DNA from: JBFGCM01 sp041581135
Lineage (GTDB): Bacteria > Actinomycetota > Acidimicrobiia > Spongiisociales > UBA5794
NCBI GenBank assembly: GCA_041581135.1
Contig: JBFGCM010000002.1
Span: 37,216-101,215 of the forward strand
Reading direction: 5' to 3'
Length of the DNA: 64,000 bases
The translations under genes were made by a program, and so were the position numbers. A model generated the notes under the pieces. The model was not told the DNA's origin, did no database searches, and saw only the letters and a program-made list of their open reading frames with translations. Below are positions 17,080 to 25,414 of the stretch, piece by piece; position 1 is the first letter of the stretch, and the number at the start of each line of letters is the position of its first letter.

Positions 17080-18141
17080 ATGCGACGCTTCATCACAGTG
17101 ATCGGAATGGCTCTGGTAGCCACACTTCTGGCCGCACCTGCCGCGATGGCGTGCGGCTTCTTGGTATCCGCCAACGGCTCGGTGAAGCTCGATCGCACCA
17201 CGACGTTCGTGGCCTGGGAGGACGGTATCGAGCACTACATCACCAACTTCGAGTTCCAGGGCCCGGCAGAATCGTTCGGCACGATCATCCCGCTCCCTGC
17301 AGAGCCGATCGATGTGAAACGGGCCGGTGACTGGACCCTGCAGAGGCTGCAGTTGGAGGTACGGCCGCCGCTGCTGGAGGCAGGCCTACTGAGAAGCGCG
17401 ACGTTCGCGGTCGCCGACGGTGCCGAGGTGGTGTTCCGCACCCAGATCGACTCGCTCGACGTGGTGGTGCTGAAGGGCGGGGGTGACGACGTGCTCGCCT
17501 GGGTCAACGAGAACGGTTTCAACTTGCCGCCCGGACCCGAGACCGACCACATGCTCGACTACTACGGAAGTCGTTCGCCGTACTTCTTGGCCGCCCGCTT
17601 CGACGCCGACGCTGCAGCGGAGGACGACTTCGCGGCCGGCGACGGCATCCCGGTGCAGATCACCATTCCGACTCCGCGTCCGTGGGTTCCGCTCCACATC
17701 CTCCACGGGGCGACACCCGACACCGACATCATTCGTGCCGACGTGTTCCTCCTCACACCGGAGCGTCCCGATCTGCTCTACGGCGAAGGCCTGAGCATCA
17801 AGCGATCCGAGTGGGCGAACAACCTGCTCCTGGACGACCTGCGGTCGGACGACAACATGGAGTGGGTGCCCGAGCGCGGTTGGTTCACCCACCTTGAATT
17901 GGAGGTCGAGGCACAGGATCTGGTCTACGACCTGTCGGTGGGCGTTGGTGACGTGTCGCCTTCGTTCGTTGATGCCGGCCTCGCATACCGCGAGCTCACG
18001 CCGGGGCAGATCGAGATGATGGGATTCGAGCCGACCGACCCGAACCGCGGACTGCGGCTCCTCACCGCGGGTCTGCTGATCGCCATCGTCGGTGGACTGC
18101 TCGGGGGCAAGCTCGCATCGGCTGCTCGCGACGACTCCTGA
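17080..18141 (+). CDS. DUF2330 secreted/membrane protein
   Basis: Exported protein of 353 residues belonging to DUF2330. It has a signal peptide (about 1-23, cut after AMA before CGFLVS), the family opening CGFLVSANGSVKLDRTTTFV, a long beta-rich domain and a C-terminal TM helix (LLTAGLLIAIVGGLLGG) followed by a basic tail. It is therefore probably anchored at its C-terminus. The start ATG has GAGGGAG upstream. The family is found in actinobacteria and deltaproteobacteria without a known activity. Confidence 0.85.
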   Translation: MRRFITVIGMALVATLLAAPAAMACGFLVSANGSVKLDRTTTFVAWEDGIEHYITNFEFQGPAESFGTIIPLPAEPIDVKRAGDWTLQRLQLEVRPPLLEAGLLRSATFAVADGAEVVFRTQIDSLDVVVLKGGGDDVLAWVNENGFNLPPGPETDHMLDYYGSRSPYFLAARFDADAAAEDDFAAGDGIPVQITIPTPRPWVPLHILHGATPDTDIIRADVFLLTPERPDLLYGEGLSIKRSEWANNLLLDDLRSDDNMEWVPERGWFTHLELEVEAQDLVYDLSVGVGDVSPSFVDAGLAYRELTPGQIEMMGFEPTDPNRGLRLLTAGLLIAIVGGLLGGKLASAARDDS

Positions 18142-18153
18142 CCGATCCGGGGC

Positions 18154-18172
18154 GGGGTGCCGCCGGCACCCC
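18154..18172 (+). terminator. GC hairpin after the DUF2330 gene
   Basis: GGGGTGCC pairs with GGCACCCC across a GCC loop 12 nt after the stop codon. No T-run follows, as is common in GC-rich actinobacteria. Confidence 0.5.
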
Positions 18173-18196
18173 ACCCGGTTAGCCCCGGGCCGCGGG

Positions 18197-18202
18197 TAGC
18201 GT
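18197..18202 (+). promoter_or_regulatory. leaderless -10 box (TAGCGT)
   Basis: TAGCGT ends 7 nt before the ATG at 18210 with no Shine-Dalgarno sequence, implying a leaderless transcript. Confidence 0.5.
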
Positions 18203-18209
18203 CACCGCC

Positions 18210-18542
18210 ATGACCGACCCGGAACGCACCTCCAAGGCCGTCGAGCTGATCGGCTCCATGGGATGGGAAGCCATGCCCTACGGCTGCGTCGGCATGTCGA
18301 GACCCAAGAAGATCTCTGAGAGCCGCACCGTGTGGTCGTGGCTCGTCCTGGTGCCGTGGGCCGTCAACGACACGAAACCGTGGATCGACGGCACCGAACT
18401 CATCGATCGACCGATGAGCGCAGCGGCGCAGAAGGACCACGTCCTCGGCGTGATGCGTGAGGCCCTCGACACCCGATACGGCGAGACGTACGGATCGAGA
18501 GCCGTCGATGACTTCCTGAGAGAGATCCAAGGCGAGGACTGA
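18210..18542 (+). CDS. hypothetical protein
   Basis: No family recognised. The 110-residue soluble protein has a start supported by a TAGCGT box at leaderless spacing. Notable stretches are GWEAMPYGCVGMSRPKKISE and a Trp-rich WSWLVLVPWAVND. There is no signal peptide or metal motif. It is convergent with the candidate selenoprotein gene, 74 nt away. Confidence 0.6.
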   Translation: MTDPERTSKAVELIGSMGWEAMPYGCVGMSRPKKISESRTVWSWLVLVPWAVNDTKPWIDGTELIDRPMSAAAQKDHVLGVMREALDTRYGETYGSRAVDDFLREIQGED

Positions 18543-18616
18543 GCGGCGCCGCCGGCGACGGCGTAGCCCGGCAATCTGGCATCTCACCCCGTGCGACCGC
18601 ACGGTCAGCCGTGGCG

Positions 18617-18910
18617 TCAGCCGGGGCCGTGGGCGTGGCCGGCCTGGACCACGAACTTGGTACCGAGCAAGGAGCGTTTGGCATCGACGACGAGATCGGC
18701 CGCCCACTTCCGCAGGTTGCTCGGGATGAGGAACTCGACGTCCTCGTGGGCGAGCGCCTGATACGGCGCCAGGTCCTTACCTTTGGTGTTGGTGTCGACC
18801 GACACCTCGGCGGGCTTGCCTCAGCCCACGGGCTTGATGAAGTCGAGGGCGATCTTGCCGCCTTTGCGACGGGCGAGGTCCAGCGCGGCTTCGGTGACGG
18901 TGACTCTCAT
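18617..18910 (-). CDS. candidate HesB/IscA-like selenoprotein (in-frame TGA read as Sec30)
   Basis: Read through an in-frame TGA (18821-18823), this minus-strand gene encodes 97 residues beginning MRVTVTEAALDLARRKGGKI, ALDFIKPVG, Sec, GKPAEVSVDT. The N-terminal pattern and order of strands resemble HesB/IscA/ErpA proteins, where the aligned position is the first cysteine of the GCSG motif; the C-terminal CGC pair of IscA is absent (end AGHAHGPG). A hairpin 20 nt after the TGA meets bacterial SECIS rules. A TAGCGT box lies 10 nt before the ATG. Without Sec, only a 62-residue product from GTG 18805 remains, lacking the conserved N-terminus. HesB-like selenoproteins are known as a class; the match here is from pattern only. 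Confidence 0.7.
18791..18806 (-). promoter_or_regulatory. bacterial SECIS-like hairpin downstream of in-frame TGA
   Basis: On the minus strand GGTGTC and GACACC form a 6-bp stem around the loop GGTC. The loop opens with guanosines and begins 20 nt after the TGA. Stem length, small loop, G in the first loop positions and distance all fit the bacterial SECIS consensus used to recruit SelB. Confidence 0.6.
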
Positions 18911-18920
18911 CGTGGTGGGA

Positions 18921-18926
18921 ACGCTA
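18921..18926 (-). promoter_or_regulatory. -10 box (TAGCGT) of the candidate selenoprotein gene
   Basis: TAGCGT on the minus strand ends 10 nt before the ATG at 18910. The same hexamer precedes other leaderless genes in the window. It supports the ATG start and a transcript separate from the upstream oxidoreductase. Confidence 0.4.
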
Positions 18927-18962
18927 ACCGACCCTCGGAAGATTCCACACTGCGGTCCCGGC

Positions 18963-20546
18963 TCAGGCCTGGAGATCGCCGAGGATCTGGCGGGCCGCCA
19001 GCCGGCCGGGAGCCCCCATCACGCAGCCGCCGGGATGGGTACCCGAGCCGCACTGGTAGTAGCCGTTGATGGGGGTGCGGTACTGGTTCCATCCGGGTGC
19101 GGGCCGGAAGAGGAACATCTGCGGCGTGAGGAATTCGGCGGCGAAGATGTTGCCCTCGGTGAGGCCCACCGTGCGTTCGATGTCGAGCGGCGTCACCACC
19201 TCACGGTGGATGACGAGGTCGCCGAAACCGGGGAAGAACGATTCGATGGTGTCCTGCACGGTGTCGCCCAGGTTGTCCCGTTCGGTGTCCCAATCGCTGT
19301 CGGCCAGCTCGTACGGGGCGTACTGGATGAAGCACGACATGATGTGCTTGCCGGGTGGCGCCATGTCCGGGTCGAGCATGGTCTGCACGCAGGCATCGAT
19401 GAAGGGCCGCGTGCTGAAGTGCCCGTACTTGGCATCGTCGAAGGCTCGCTCCAAGTAGTCCATCGACGGCCCGATGTTGATGAATCCTCGGTAGATGTCG
19501 GTGCGACCGTCAAGCGCCGGGTAGTTGGGCGGCGCATCGAGGGCGAAGTTGACCTTGGCGGATGTCCCCTGGAACTTGAGGTTGTCGACAGCGGTGACCA
19601 GGTCGGTGGGGAGGTCGCGTGGATCCACGAACTGGGTGAACGTGCGACGCGGATCCAGGGCGCTGACGACCGTGGAGGCGTACAGCTCCTCGCCGCTGTC
19701 GAGCGCCACGCCGGCCGCCTCGCCGTCCTTCACGATCACCTCTGACACGGACGCCTCGAGCCGGATCTCGGCACCGAACGCCTGCGCCGCCCTGCCTACC
19801 GCCTGGGTGAACCCTCCGTTGCCGCCCTTGTGGAATCCCCATTCGCCGAACACGCCGTCGATCTCACCCAGCTTGTGAAACAGCAGCACCAAACCAGAGC
19901 CTTGGGATCGAGGCCCCACCTTGGACCCGATGATGCTGCTGGAAGCCAGCATCCCCTTGACGACATCCGATTCGAAGTACTCGTCGAGGATGTCTGCGGC
20001 GCTCCCGCTGATGAGCCGCACCAGCATGTGGAGCACGGCCGGATCGAGGCTCCGCAGGTGACCCGCCAGCTTGGCCATGCGGGCCAGCTCGGCCGGGTCG
20101 TCGCTGACCACGTTGGGTGGCACTTCGTCGAGCAGCGGCTTCACCGCTTGGCACACCCGATCCATGATGGTGTTGTAGTCGTGGTAGGCCTCGGCGTCGT
20201 GCTTGGAGTGGCGGGCGATCTCGTGGTAGTTCTCCCCGGCGTCGGGCCCCAGCAGCAGGTAGTCGCCGTTCTCCATCGGGTTGAACGTGGTCGGCATCGG
20301 GATCACCATCATCCCGTGCTTCACCAGCTCGAGGTCGTGGACGATGTCGGGGCGCAGCAAGCTGAGCGCATACGAGAACGTCGTGAAGTGGAAACCCGGA
20401 ATCAGCTCCTCGGTGAGCGCGGCGCCGCCGATGACGCCGCGCCGCTCCAACACGACGGTGTTGAGTCCGGCTCGCGCCAGGTAGGCGGCGTTCACCAGGC
20501 CGTTGTGCCCGCCGCCGATGACGATGACGTCGTAGGTGTTGGTCAT
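18963..20546 (-). CDS. FAD-dependent oxidoreductase, phytoene desaturase/PYROXD2-like
   Basis: Flavoprotein oxidoreductase of 527 residues in the phytoene dehydrogenase/carotenoid isomerase-like family. The N-terminal dinucleotide site is YDVIVIGGGHNGLVNAAYLA, followed by VVLERRGVIGGAALTEE. The C-terminal FAD site is NGYYQCGSGTHPGGCVMGAPG. The start is the ATG at 20546, which overlaps the upstream GcvT-like stop (ATGA), so the two are coupled. Relatives dehydrogenate diverse hydrophobic or amine substrates. The pairing with a folate-type aminomethyltransferase suggests a demethylation or oxidation pathway rather than carotenoid synthesis. Confidence 0.85.
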   Translation of the reverse strand: MTNTYDVIVIGGGHNGLVNAAYLARAGLNTVVLERRGVIGGAALTEELIPGFHFTTFSYALSLLRPDIVHDLELVKHGMMVIPMPTTFNPMENGDYLLLGPDAGENYHEIARHSKHDAEAYHDYNTIMDRVCQAVKPLLDEVPPNVVSDDPAELARMAKLAGHLRSLDPAVLHMLVRLISGSAADILDEYFESDVVKGMLASSSIIGSKVGPRSQGSGLVLLFHKLGEIDGVFGEWGFHKGGNGGFTQAVGRAAQAFGAEIRLEASVSEVIVKDGEAAGVALDSGEELYASTVVSALDPRRTFTQFVDPRDLPTDLVTAVDNLKFQGTSAKVNFALDAPPNYPALDGRTDIYRGFINIGPSMDYLERAFDDAKYGHFSTRPFIDACVQTMLDPDMAPPGKHIMSCFIQYAPYELADSDWDTERDNLGDTVQDTIESFFPGFGDLVIHREVVTPLDIERTVGLTEGNIFAAEFLTPQMFLFRPAPGWNQYRTPINGYYQCGSGTHPGGCVMGAPGRLAARQILGDLQA

Positions 20547-21772
20547 GTGCTTCCTCCGCCCAGGTCGGCAGTCTTGCGTGCCGGGTCGTAGAACGGCGTC
20601 TTCACCACCTGTGCCGGCACGTACTTGGGGCGGTGCGCCACCATCAGTTCCAACCACACCTCGGTGCCGGGTGCGGCGCGATCGAGTGGGATCTTGGCGA
20701 GTCCGATGTGACGCTTCAGCAGCGGCGAGAACATGAAGCTCGACACGTACCCGACGTACCGGGCACCGGCGTCGGCATTGAAGTCTCGGTCGTAGAGGCT
20801 CAGCGTGTGGTCCACGTAGACGCCTTCTTTGGGGGCAATGAGACCCTCCTCGTTGTAGAGGCGCTCGTAGGCGGCCGGGTCCACCTGGATGCCCACCGTC
20901 TTCCACCGCGACGTTCCCTGTCCGCGTTCCCGCCGGTGAGCGAGGCGCCCGATGTAGGCACGGTCGTCGTCGCCGCCGAGCATCCAGCCCAGGCCCAGCT
21001 CGATCGGCGTTTCGCGGAACGCGTCCGTCCAGGCATGTCGCGCCGAGTCATAGTCGACGTCGATCAGCAGCATGCCGGCATCGAGGCGTGCCATCGCCAG
21101 GGCCTGCATCCCGATGGGGGTGAGCTGGTAGTCGGCGCCGGCCTCGAGCACGGCGTCGCACACCGCGATGGCGTCCCGGGACCGCACCCACACCTCGTAG
21201 CCGAGATCGCCGGTGAATCCGGTACGCGACACGGTGACGGACCGGCGATCGATGTCGGTGTCAACCAGCCCGAAGTAGGCAAGCGCAGACGGCGCCGGCG
21301 TGAGCCGATCGAGCACGTCGGCGGCGTGGGGACCCTGGATGGCGAGGATGCCGTAGTCGTCGGACGTGTCGATGATGTCCACCTTGCGGTCTCCCAGCAG
21401 GCGTGACAGGTAGGCCAAATTCGGTTCGGCCGTCGTCAGCAAGTACTCGTCATCTCCCGTGCGAAGCACAACGCCGTCCTCGAGCACGTAGCCGCCGTCG
21501 TCGCACCAGACCGTGTAGTGCGCCTGCCCCACATCGCAGGTGCGGATGTCGCGGGTGAGCACTCCTGCCAAGAACTGCGTCGCATCGGGTCCGGCGATGC
21601 GGTACTTGAACAGCGGCGACGTGTCGAACAGCGCCACGGAATTGCGGGTGGCCAAGTACTCGAACGGCACCGAGTGCTGGTACTTGTCCGCCACCAGATA
21701 CCCCGCCCAGTGATGCCAGAGGTGGGTCTGGTTGAGTGGTGCCAGGCGCTCATGGAACGGCGTGGTCCGCAT
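20543..21772 (-). CDS. GcvT-family aminomethyltransferase-like protein
   Basis: Tetrahydrofolate-binding protein of the glycine cleavage T / dimethylglycine oxidase / DMSP demethylase superfamily, 409 residues. Visible family blocks are FEYLATRNSVALFDTSPLFK, LEDGVVLRTGDDEYLLTT, SRTGFTGDLGYEVWV and LDAGMLLIDVDYDS. GcvP and GcvH are not adjacent, so this is unlikely to be the housekeeping GcvT. The start is the ATG at 21772, 10 nt after a TACTGT box. It forms a two-gene unit with the FAD oxidoreductase, possibly an oxidative C1-transfer pathway (inference). Confidence 0.82.
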   Translation of the reverse strand: MRTTPFHERLAPLNQTHLWHHWAGYLVADKYQHSVPFEYLATRNSVALFDTSPLFKYRIAGPDATQFLAGVLTRDIRTCDVGQAHYTVWCDDGGYVLEDGVVLRTGDDEYLLTTAEPNLAYLSRLLGDRKVDIIDTSDDYGILAIQGPHAADVLDRLTPAPSALAYFGLVDTDIDRRSVTVSRTGFTGDLGYEVWVRSRDAIAVCDAVLEAGADYQLTPIGMQALAMARLDAGMLLIDVDYDSARHAWTDAFRETPIELGLGWMLGGDDDRAYIGRLAHRRERGQGTSRWKTVGIQVDPAAYERLYNEEGLIAPKEGVYVDHTLSLYDRDFNADAGARYVGYVSSFMFSPLLKRHIGLAKIPLDRAAPGTEVWLELMVAHRPKYVPAQVVKTPFYDPARKTADLGGGST

Positions 21773-21782
21773 CGTTGCGCCG

Positions 21783-21788
21783 ACAGTA
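21783..21788 (-). promoter_or_regulatory. -10 box (TACTGT) of the GcvT-like operon
   Basis: TACTGT on the minus strand ends 10 nt before the ATG at 21772, with no ribosome-binding site between. It supports the chosen start over the longer open frame. Confidence 0.4.
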
Positions 21789-21924
21789 GCGGGGCTGCGG
21801 CTGCGCCGACCGTCGGCGGGGCACTGCCCCGGCGCTACGCCACGACCGCGTGCGGGCGCCACAACCGCGGCAGATTGCGTAGCTTTGGGTCATGCCCCGA
21901 AGGGGGCGAAGGGAGGAATTGACC

Positions 21925-23217
21925 ATGCGAATGACACCACGCCTGGTGCTGACGGTCGCGTTCGCCGCCATCCTCGTGGCGCTACCTGCTGCACAGGCGG
22001 GCGCCGGCCACGAGGACGATCCACGCACCAAGAACCTTCACCCGATGGGCCACATCGAGGAACCGGCGAGTCTCATCTATGGACCGCCGAACATCCACAC
22101 TGACATCGCATTCTGGGGCAAGATCGCCTTTCAGGGGAGCTGGCTCGGATTCGACATCCGCGACATCAGCGCACCGGGGAACCCCAAGCACGTGTCGTCG
22201 ACTGTCTGCGAGGGCAACCAGGGTGACGTCGTGGTGTGGGACGACGTGCTGGTTCGATCGTGGAACTCACCGGCGTCTGGCACCCAGGAATGTGACGGCA
22301 GCACCGTGCCCGCCGGCTTCGAGGGGCTCCACATCTTCGACGTGAGCAATCTCGCGGATCCGGAGCTCGTAGCGGCGGTGGACCTCAGTGACGGAGCGAT
22401 TGCCGGCCGCTGCGGCTCGCACACCGCCACCGGAGTGCCGGACCCGGCCAACAACCGGCTTCTCATCTACAACAACGGCAGCCAATGCGATGGCATCGAC
22501 ATCGTCGAGGTTCCTCTGGACGACCCGGCGAGCGCCGTCTACGTGGGGACCGAGCTGGCGGGGCGAGAGTGCCACGACACGGGCGTGATCCTGGGTGACG
22601 CCATGATGGCTGCATGCGCCGGAGACGGCGGCTTCACCGTGTGGACCTTGACCGGACCGGGGTCCCTGGAGGATCCGGACGTGTTGTACTCGCGCGACAT
22701 CGACGGGGTCGGCATCGGCCACTCGGCGATATTCACCTACGACGGCGAAGTCATCGTGTTCGGTCACGAACCCGGAGGTGGCGTGGCCGCGAACTGCCAG
22801 GAGACCTCGGCTGTCCTCGACAAGTCGGCGTTGTTCTTCGAAGCGGCCACGGGCGACCTGCTGGGCATGTGGACGCTGCCCCGCCCACAGACTGCGAGCG
22901 AGAACTGCACGATCCACAACTACAACGTGGTGCCGCTGGCCGACCGGTATGTGCTGGTGAGCGGCAACTACCAATCGGGAACCAGCGTCGTCGACTTCAC
23001 GAACCCGGCGAAGGCCGTGGAGCTGGCCTACTCCGATCCGCCGCCTATCGACCCGTTCGACATCGGCGGGGCGTGGTCGTCGTACTGGTACAACAACTTC
23101 ATCTACGAGACGAACATCACCGAAGGCCTGAACATCTTCCGCTTCAGCGGAAAGCAGACGGCCGGTGCATTGAAGCTGGACCACCTGAATCCACAGACGG
23201 TCGAAGACACCCTGTAG
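21925..23217 (+). CDS. secreted LVIVD-repeat protein
   Basis: Exported protein of 430 residues with a signal peptide (about 1-28, LVLTVAFAAILVALPAAQAGA). It is built of LVIVD-type beta-propeller repeats. Visible blades include WLGFDIRDISAPGNPKHVS, GLHIFDVSNLADPELVAAVD and TSVVDFTNPAKAVELAYSDP. The start ATG at 21925 has GGAGG 8 nt upstream. Such proteins are extracellular propellers of unknown binding role. A strong hairpin follows the stop codon. Confidence 0.85.
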   Translation: MRMTPRLVLTVAFAAILVALPAAQAGAGHEDDPRTKNLHPMGHIEEPASLIYGPPNIHTDIAFWGKIAFQGSWLGFDIRDISAPGNPKHVSSTVCEGNQGDVVVWDDVLVRSWNSPASGTQECDGSTVPAGFEGLHIFDVSNLADPELVAAVDLSDGAIAGRCGSHTATGVPDPANNRLLIYNNGSQCDGIDIVEVPLDDPASAVYVGTELAGRECHDTGVILGDAMMAACAGDGGFTVWTLTGPGSLEDPDVLYSRDIDGVGIGHSAIFTYDGEVIVFGHEPGGGVAANCQETSAVLDKSALFFEAATGDLLGMWTLPRPQTASENCTIHNYNVVPLADRYVLVSGNYQSGTSVVDFTNPAKAVELAYSDPPPIDPFDIGGAWSSYWYNNFIYETNITEGLNIFRFSGKQTAGALKLDHLNPQTVEDTL

Positions 23218-23228
23218 CCGGATCTGGA

Positions 23229-23257
23229 GGGGGCCCGGGACCGCTTCTCGGGCCCCC
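23229..23257 (+). terminator. GC-rich terminator hairpin
   Basis: GGGGGCCCG pairs with CGGGCCCCC across an 11-nt loop, 11 nt after the LVIVD stop codon. No clear T-run. Confidence 0.6.
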
Positions 23258-23426
23258 TCGGCTACCTGCCGCTCCGGAGCCCGACGGCTCGTGACGTCCG
23301 GCCCCTGGCCGAGCGACCTTCGAATCGAGACACTGGAGTTACACAGGGGGGACCGCTGGAAGGCGGTCACAGTGGCAGGGATCGCCCAGTGTGCCCCGGA
23401 CGCCTCGCACAGGAGGGAACCGGATC

Positions 23427-24467
23427 ATGAGAAGACTCCTCATCGTCTTTGTCGCGCTCGCTCTGGCCATCGGCATGGTGGGCGCAGTACCGGCAAGTGC
23501 CGTCGAGAACCCCGCGGTCGTGGTGGTGTTCGAGCCCGGCGGCATGGACAACCCGTTCAACGCGCTGATCAACGACGGGCTCGACGACGCCGAGATGGAG
23601 CTCGGCTTCGACATCAGCCGCTGGTTCACGGCCGACGACCCCGGCATCGCCCCCGATGTCACAGCCTTGGCCGCGTCCGGTGACTGGGATCTGATCGTCG
23701 GCGCCGGCTTTCGCGTCGTATTGGAGATGGAAGGTGCGGTGGCGGCATACCCCGACCAGCGGTTCACCGCCGTCGACGCCGGCTACGAGACCGCCTATCC
23801 CAACGTCTCGGCGGTGTTCTTCCTGACCAATGAGCCAGCGTTCATGGCCGGATACGCGGCCGCCGGATTGAGCGCCACCGGGGTGGTCGGCGTGTACGGC
23901 GGCATTCAGTTCCCGGGGGTGACGATCTTCATGGACGGGTATGCGCTCGGAGTCGAGTACTACAACGCCCGACACGGCACCGACGTGCAGGTGCTGGGGT
24001 GGGATCCCCACCTTCAGGAGGGACTGTTCATCAACACGTTCGCCAGCTCGCGTCTGGGCCGGTTCGCCACGATGCAGCTGTTCCGTGATGGCGCCGACAC
24101 CGTGTTCTCCGTGGCGGGCGCCTTACCGGCGCTGGGCACGCTCGAGGCGGCCGAGTTCTGGAAGGAACGCGGGCATGACGTACGGGTGATCCTGCCCGAC
24201 GTCGACTGGTTCGAGATCGTCGGCGACCCGAACGAGATCCTGTTGACGAGTGTCATCAAGGACTTTGGACTCGGCATCCTGCATCAGATCGAGGCGCTGC
24301 TCGACGGCACGTGGGCGCCCGGGTTCGTCCTGGAGGACCTGGCCTCCGGTGGCGTGGCCATGGCGCCGTACCACGCGCTGGCCGATGACGTGCCCCGCAG
24401 CTTGCAGCGTGAGGTGAGGATGGTGCAGCGCGGCATCATCCGCGGGTTGATCCCGACGCTGCCGTAG
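23427..24467 (+). CDS. BMP-family (PnrA-like) extracellular binding protein
   Basis: Periplasmic-binding-type protein of the BMP/PnrA family, 346 residues, whose characterised members bind nucleosides. It has a cleavable signal peptide (about 1-24, ending VPASA) and no lipobox cysteine. Family features include FEPGGMDNPFNALINDGLDD and FLTNEPAFMAGYAAAGLS. Ribosome-binding site GGAGGG precedes the ATG at 23427. No ABC permease or ATPase genes are adjacent. The BMP fold appears again as the sensor of the regulator at 59347-62955, so an orphan binding protein feeding that sensor is conceivable (inference). Confidence 0.85.
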   Translation: MRRLLIVFVALALAIGMVGAVPASAVENPAVVVVFEPGGMDNPFNALINDGLDDAEMELGFDISRWFTADDPGIAPDVTALAASGDWDLIVGAGFRVVLEMEGAVAAYPDQRFTAVDAGYETAYPNVSAVFFLTNEPAFMAGYAAAGLSATGVVGVYGGIQFPGVTIFMDGYALGVEYYNARHGTDVQVLGWDPHLQEGLFINTFASSRLGRFATMQLFRDGADTVFSVAGALPALGTLEAAEFWKERGHDVRVILPDVDWFEIVGDPNEILLTSVIKDFGLGILHQIEALLDGTWAPGFVLEDLASGGVAMAPYHALADDVPRSLQREVRMVQRGIIRGLIPTLP

Positions 24468-24586
24468 CGGCAAGTGAGGACCGCACCCGCTGGAACCCCG
24501 GCTGCGGCCTCACCCGGCAAGACACCCGTCGCGTCAGGTACGAACTCCCCTAGCGAATGGCGGTGCCCGGCTGCGACGCTCAGGGT

Positions 24587-25414
24587 GTGAACGCCATACT
24601 CGAGGCTCGTGATCTGGCCCCGAATGTGCGGTATTTCCGCGTCGAGGCGCCCAAGGTGGCGGCCAAACGCAAGCCGGGGCAGTTCGTCATCGTGCGGGTG
24701 GCCGAACACGGCGAACGCATACCCCTCACCATCGCCGACGCCGACCCGGCCGGGGGCTGGATCGCGCTCATCGTGCAGTCGGTCGGCAAGACCACGATGA
24801 CGATGAACAGACTCGAGGCGGGAGACCACCTCTTGGATCTGGCCGGACCGCTGGGGACGCCGTCTCACATCGAGCGCTTCGGCACCGTCGTCGTGGTGGG
24901 TGGCGGTGTGGGCACCGCCATCGCCTACCCCACCGCAGCCGCATTCGACGAGGCCGGCAACCGGGTGCTGTCCATCATCGGAGGTCGCAGCCGCCCCTAC
25001 ATCATCCTCGAGGAAGAGCTACAGGCGGTCTCCGCCGAGGTCTACCCGTGCACCGACGACGGCTCCTACGGCTTCCACGGCCTGGTGACCGACAAGCTGG
25101 CCGAGGTCATCACCGCCGAGCCGGTCGATCGAGTGCTGGCGATCGGCCCGATTCCCATGATGGAGGCGGTTGCCGCCGTCACGGCTCCGAACGACATCCC
25201 CACCATCGTGAGCCTCAACTCGATCATGGTCGACGGCACCGGGATGTGTGGGGGGTGCCGGGTACGGGTGGGTGGCGAGCGCCGGTTCACGTGTGTCGAC
25301 GGCCCCGAGTTCGACGCCCACCAGGTCGACTTCGCTCAGCTGCGAACCCGCAACTCGGCGTACGAGGCGTGGGAGCACTACCGGCGGTTGGAGTGCGCCG
25401 AGGCGTCACCGTGA
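24587..25414 (+). CDS. NfnA/PyrK-like FAD- and [2Fe-2S]-binding electron-transfer subunit
   Basis: Ferredoxin-NADP+ reductase-like protein of 275 residues, related to the NfnA (sulfide dehydrogenase alpha) and PyrK families. An N-terminal FAD domain (KPGQFVIVRV, RIPLTIAD), a nucleotide-binding domain (VVVVGGGVGTAIAYPTA) and a C-terminal cysteine cluster (GTGMCGGCRVRV with later FTC) for a [2Fe-2S] centre are visible. The start is the GTG at 24587, where homology begins (VNAILEARDLAP); in-frame starts at 24557 and 24563 would add up to 10 unsupported residues. The stop overlaps the next gene (GTGA). Confidence 0.85.
   Translation: MNAILEARDLAPNVRYFRVEAPKVAAKRKPGQFVIVRVAEHGERIPLTIADADPAGGWIALIVQSVGKTTMTMNRLEAGDHLLDLAGPLGTPSHIERFGTVVVVGGGVGTAIAYPTAAAFDEAGNRVLSIIGGRSRPYIILEEELQAVSAEVYPCTDDGSYGFHGLVTDKLAEVITAEPVDRVLAIGPIPMMEAVAAVTAPNDIPTIVSLNSIMVDGTGMCGGCRVRVGGERRFTCVDGPEFDAHQVDFAQLRTRNSAYEAWEHYRRLECAEASP

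Noticed and set aside
17080..17145. Upstream extension of the DUF2330 gene to 16789
   Set aside because: The signal peptide begins exactly at the ATG 17080 with a ribosome-binding site; the extension covers the frameshifted remnant.
16642..17235. A 197-residue minus-strand frame
   Set aside because: It is Arg/His-rich shadow coding antisense to two genes; the plus-strand remnant is more protein-like.
18617..18805. A 62-residue reading frame starting at GTG 18805
   Set aside because: It lacks a ribosome-binding site and discards the HesB-like N-terminus that continues in frame through the TGA; the Sec reading explains more.
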